Positions 60,782 through 64,000 of a stretch of DNA of 64,000 nucleotides are shown one piece after another. Below the pieces are notes generated by a model. The model did not search any database. It was given only the letters and a program-made list of their open reading frames with translations, and was not told the origin of the DNA. This DNA is from Bacteroides reticulotermitis JCM 10512 (lineage in GTDB: Bacteria; Bacteroidota; Bacteroidia; Bacteroidales; Bacteroidaceae), in contig NZ_BAIV01000004.1 in NCBI RefSeq assembly GCF_000517545.1, positions 124,001 through 188,000 of the forward strand, written 5' to 3'. Within the stretch, counting starts at the first letter, position 1. Every line of letters begins with the position of its first letter. The translations under genes and the position numbers were made by a program.

Positions 60782-62536
60782 ATGAACATGAGTATACGAA
60801 TTTCGTGGTTCCTTTTAGGAATGCTGATGCTGGTTTCATGCGGGACGACGCGTAAAACGAATAACAGCGAGTTTCCCGTTACGGAACCTATTTCTCTGTC
60901 GCCCGATCAGCAGCGTAGGTATGATTACTTCTTCTTGGAGGCAGTCCGGCTAAAGGAACAGCAGGATTATACAGGCGCCTTCGGGTTGCTGCAACATTGT
61001 TTGGACATAAATCCCCAAGCAGCTTCAGCGCTGTACGAGATATCTCAATATTATATGTTTTTGCGCCAGCTACCGCAAGGCCAGGCTGCTTTAGAAAAGG
61101 CGGTCGCTTATGCACCTGACAATTATTGGTATTGCCAGGGATTGGTTGTTCTGTATCAGCAACAGACTGAATTGGACAAAGCGGTAACACTGTTGGAGAA
61201 GATGGCAGTCCGTTTCCCCGAGAAGCAGGAAGTGTTATTCAATTTGTTGGATATCTATAACCGGCAGGAGAAGTATGACGATGTTATTGCAACGTTGAAT
61301 CGTATCGAATTACGGACGGGTAAGAATGAGCAGATAACGATGGAGAAGTTTCGGATTTATCTTCAGATAAAGGATGATAAGAAAGCTTTTCAGGAAATAG
61401 AGAGTCTGGTACGCGAATACCCGGTGGATATGCGTTATCAGGTGATTCTGGGCGATGTCTATCTGCAACATGGAAAGAAGCAAGAGGCTTATGATACCTA
61501 CCAGAAAGTATTGGCAGTCGAACCCGATAACCCGATGGCACTCTTCTCGATGGCGTCTTACTATGATGTGACAGGGCAAAAAGAGTTGTACGAACAGCAA
61601 CTGGATACCTTATTGCTAAACAAAAAGGTAGATGCGGATACGAAAGTGAACGTGATGCGGCAGGTGATTGTGCAGAACGAAGAGGCAAGCAAAGACAGCA
61701 CACAGGTGATCAACTTGTTCAATCGAGTGATACAACAAGATTCGGATGATGCGCAGATCCCGATGCTTTATGCTCAATATTTGCTATCGAAGAATATGGA
61801 AGCGGCTACAGTTCCGGTTTTGGAGCAAGTAGTCGATATTGATCCCACCAATAAAGCGGCGCGCATGATGTTGATCGCTGCTGCGGTGAAGAAAGAAGAT
61901 TATAAGCAGATCATCAAGGTCTGCGAACCGGGTATTGAAGCGAATCCGGATGCCTTGGAGTTTTACTATTATCTTGCTATTGCCTATAACCAGGCTGAAC
62001 AGACCGACAGCGTGCTAAGCGTTACTAAAAGAGCGTTGGAGCAGGTTACGCCCGAGAGCCGGAAAGAGGTAGTATCGGACTTCTATTCCATTTTGGGCGA
62101 TATGTATCACTCGAAGGGATTGTCGCAAGAATCGTATGCGGCTTACGACTCGGCGTTGGTTTATAATCCGTCCAACATTGGTGCATTGAATAATTATGCT
62201 TATTATCTATCCGTTGAACGCCGGGAATTGGACAAGGCGGAGGAGATGAGTTATAAAACCGTGAAGGCTGAACCAAACAACGCCACGTATCTAGATACGT
62301 ATGCTTGGATTCTGTTTGAGAAAGGTAAATATGCGGAAGCCCGTATCTATATCGACAACGCCATTAAAAACGGTGGAAATAAGAGCGATGTGGTTGTGGA
62401 GCATTGCGGAGATATCTACTTCATGGTTGGCGATGTGGAAGGTGCGCTGAAATACTGGAAGCAGGCGTTGGATATGGGAAGAGATTCGAAAGTGCTCAAG
62501 CAAAAGCTTGAAAAGAAAAAATATATTGCTGAATGA
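60782..62536 (+). CDS. Tetratricopeptide-repeat lipoprotein
   Basis: 584 residues. Lipoprotein signal with lipobox LVSC (MSIRISWFLLGMLMLVSC), so acylated in the periplasm or outer membrane. At least ten TPR units in tandem, e.g. YFFLEAVRLKEQQDYTGAFG, ALYEISQYYMFLRQLPQGQA, ALNNYAYYLSVERRELDKAEE and ATYLDTYAWILFEKGKYAEA. A scaffold for protein contacts; partners unknown. Overlaps the next gene by 4 bases, so co-transcribed. Confidence 0.9.
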   Translation: MNMSIRISWFLLGMLMLVSCGTTRKTNNSEFPVTEPISLSPDQQRRYDYFFLEAVRLKEQQDYTGAFGLLQHCLDINPQAASALYEISQYYMFLRQLPQGQAALEKAVAYAPDNYWYCQGLVVLYQQQTELDKAVTLLEKMAVRFPEKQEVLFNLLDIYNRQEKYDDVIATLNRIELRTGKNEQITMEKFRIYLQIKDDKKAFQEIESLVREYPVDMRYQVILGDVYLQHGKKQEAYDTYQKVLAVEPDNPMALFSMASYYDVTGQKELYEQQLDTLLLNKKVDADTKVNVMRQVIVQNEEASKDSTQVINLFNRVIQQDSDDAQIPMLYAQYLLSKNMEAATVPVLEQVVDIDPTNKAARMMLIAAAVKKEDYKQIIKVCEPGIEANPDALEFYYYLAIAYNQAEQTDSVLSVTKRALEQVTPESRKEVVSDFYSILGDMYHSKGLSQESYAAYDSALVYNPSNIGALNNYAYYLSVERRELDKAEEMSYKTVKAEPNNATYLDTYAWILFEKGKYAEARIYIDNAIKNGGNKSDVVVEHCGDIYFMVGDVEGALKYWKQALDMGRDSKVLKQKLEKKKYIAE

Positions 62537-63104
62537 GAAGGGTTATTTATCTGTTGTTAGCTGTCCTGTTGTTGGCAGGTTGTAAGAGTTCGAAGCATTT
62601 GGCGGTTCCGGAGCCCGAAGTTACGGCAGTTCCGGTCACCAGTTATTTGTCTTCTAAGTTGCGGCTGACAATTCCCAATAAGGCAGTAGCATGGATATTG
62701 CCGGTACAATGAAAATGAAGAGTCGTGAGTGCGTACAGATTTCGTTGCTGATGCCCATCTTCCGCTCGGAGGTTGCCCGGATCGAGATCACACCCGACGA
62801 AGTTCTGCTGGTAGACCGGATGAACAAGCGGTATGTGCGCACAACGAAAGAGGAACTGAAAACGATCTTTCCCAAAAACGCGGAATTCTCTCGTTTGGAG
62901 AAGCTTTTAACGGCTGCTTCCTTACCGGGCGGACGAACCGAGTTTACGGGAAGTGAACTGGGCATTCCTGCCTTGGAGAAAGCAAAGGTTCTGTTCTATG
63001 ATTTCTCATCTAAAGAGTTTGCTGTTAGCCCTACGGAGCTGACTTCGAGATATACACAAGTCCCCTTGGAGGACCTAATTAAAATGCTGATGGTCTTGTT
63101 ATGA
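62533..63104 (+). CDS. DUF4292 lipoprotein, with one-base frameshift
   Basis: Starts at ATG 62533 (MRRVIYLLLAVLLLAGC), lipobox LLAGC. Frame breaks near 62682, where AAGGC should be AAGGGC (NKGSSMDIAGTMKM expected), and continues from MDIAGTMKMKSRECVQI to KMLMVLL. One added G gives 573 bases, 190 residues. DUF4292 proteins are predicted envelope lipoproteins related in shape to LolA/LolB; role unknown. Sits between TPR and EnvC-like genes with overlaps on both sides, a conserved set in Bacteroidales. Confidence 0.8.
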
Positions 63105-64000
63105 TGAAACGTTTCTTTGTACTTTGGATATGCTGTTTGTGTTTGCTAATACCCGTTTCGGCTCAGTCTAATAAACTAATTAAAGAGTTGGAAGGGAAGC
63201 GTGGCGCTTTGCAGAAGCAGATTGCCGATAACGAGTCGTTGCTCAGAAGTACAAAGAAAGATGTGGGAAGCCAGTTGAACGGCTTGGCTACCTTAACCGG
63301 ACAAATCGAGGAACGTAAGCGGTACATCCTGGCCATCAATAAGGATATGGATGCGATTGAGCAGGAGTTGGCCGTTCTGGAACGTCAGCTGAATGCCTTG
63401 CAACGGGACCTGAAGGAGAAGAAGAACAAGTATGAGGCTTCTGTGCAGTATTTATATAAGAACAAGTCGATCGAAGAGAAATTGATGTTTGTTTTCTCGG
63501 CTAAGAATCTTGGGCAAACTTATCGGCGTATGCGCTATGTGCGCGAATATGCTACCTACCAACGCTTGCAAGGAGAAGAAATCTTGAAGAAGCAGGAACA
63601 GGTACGGAAGAAAAGAGCGGAACGGCAACAAGTGAGAGCGGCCAAAGAAGGCCTTCTCAAAGAGCGGGAAGGCGAGAAGACCAAGTTGGAAGACCAAGAA
63701 AAAGAGAAACGGGTGTTGCTAACCGACTTGCAGAAGAAGCAAAAAGGACTGCAAAATGAACTGAATAAGAAGAAGCGCGAGGCCAATCAGCTCAATGCGC
63801 GTATCGACCGCTTGATTGCCGAAGAGATAGAGCGTGCCCGTAAATTGGCGGAAGCTGAGGCTCGCCGGGAAGCCGAGGCACGTCGCGAAGCGGAAGCCAA
63901 ACGGAAGACCGACAAAACAGATAAAACGGAGCGAAAGACCGCTACGGAAACAGTAGCCCCAGAGAAATCAAAACCACTCGATACGTATACCATGAGTAAG
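63101..64000 (+). CDS. EnvC/NlpD-like murein hydrolase activator, 5' part
   Basis: First 300 codons, open at the right edge. Signal peptide MMKRFFVLWICCLCLLIPVSAQ, then a long periplasmic coiled coil (KLIKELEGKRGALQKQIADN through LNKKKREANQLNARIDRLI) with a Lys/Glu/Ala-rich stretch near residues 245-290. The C-terminal M23/LytM domain expected of this family is beyond the window. Overlaps the DUF4292 stop by 4 bases. Such proteins activate amidases during cell separation. Confidence 0.85.
   Translation, partial: MMKRFFVLWICCLCLLIPVSAQSNKLIKELEGKRGALQKQIADNESLLRSTKKDVGSQLNGLATLTGQIEERKRYILAINKDMDAIEQELAVLERQLNALQRDLKEKKNKYEASVQYLYKNKSIEEKLMFVFSAKNLGQTYRRMRYVREYATYQRLQGEEILKKQEQVRKKRAERQQVRAAKEGLLKEREGEKTKLEDQEKEKRVLLTDLQKKQKGLQNELNKKKREANQLNARIDRLIAEEIERARKLAEAEARREAEARREAEAKRKTDKTDKTERKTATETVAPEKSKPLDTYTMSK

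Overview
The window is ordinary chromosome of a Bacteroides-type organism (Bacteroides/Phocaeicola, order Bacteroidales). Evidence: promoters of the form TTTG-N19-TAnnTTTG (the Bacteroides sigma-ABfr consensus), the rpsT/tRNA-Glu/recO and rimP-nusA-infB-cvpA-sufBCDS orders, a 630-residue biosynthetic SpeA next to ArgB, paired glycine-lipid acyltransferases, a fimbrillin-like remnant, and lipoproteins and DUF families typical of the group. I do not assign a species.

Layout. 1-5.1 kb: end of an MsbA-like ABC exporter, RNase HI, a nitroreductase, shikimate kinase and arginine decarboxylase. 5.1-9 kb: argB, an ECF sigma factor with a small membrane partner, a DUF2807 lipoprotein and a YgjP-like metalloprotease. 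9.1-19.5 kb: transcription/translation operon rimP-nusA-infB, then cvpA-sufB-sufC-sufD-sufS for Fe-S cluster assembly. 19.6-34.6 kb: a Crp-like regulator, a YbjQ protein, a GH36 alpha-galactosidase, a membrane pyrophosphatase, a small surface lipoprotein, rnhB, a DUF5723 barrel, a broken regulator/fimbrillin junction, CorA-like transporter, phosphoglycerate mutase and a DUF3109 protein. 34.7-38.4 kb: gyrB, rpsT, tRNA-Glu, recO. 39.3-55.5 kb: the complete division/cell-wall (dcw) cluster on the minus strand, mraZ-rsmH-ftsL-ftsI-murE-mraY-murD-ftsW-murG-murC-ftsQ-ftsA-ftsZ-yqeY. 56.2-64 kb: an ECF sigma factor, glsA-glsB, dgt, dut, a TPR lipoprotein, a DUF4292 lipoprotein and the start of an EnvC-like hydrolase activator.

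Two things run through the window. First, seven recognisable genes (speA, the GH36 gene, rnhB, murE, ftsI, rsmH, the DUF4292 gene) and one fimbrillin remnant are each broken by exactly one missing base, usually in a C/G run; restoring one base makes every full gene a whole number of codons. Several are essential, so sequence error is far likelier than real decay. Second, three gene-free stretches hold different short tandem arrays with the same 22-23 bp period, each built from small dyads; one lies inside a ~0.5 kb MITE-like element bounded by a perfect 40-bp inverted repeat. These arrays and the element are the least explained structures here. No CRISPR array, rRNA, transposase or prophage was seen.
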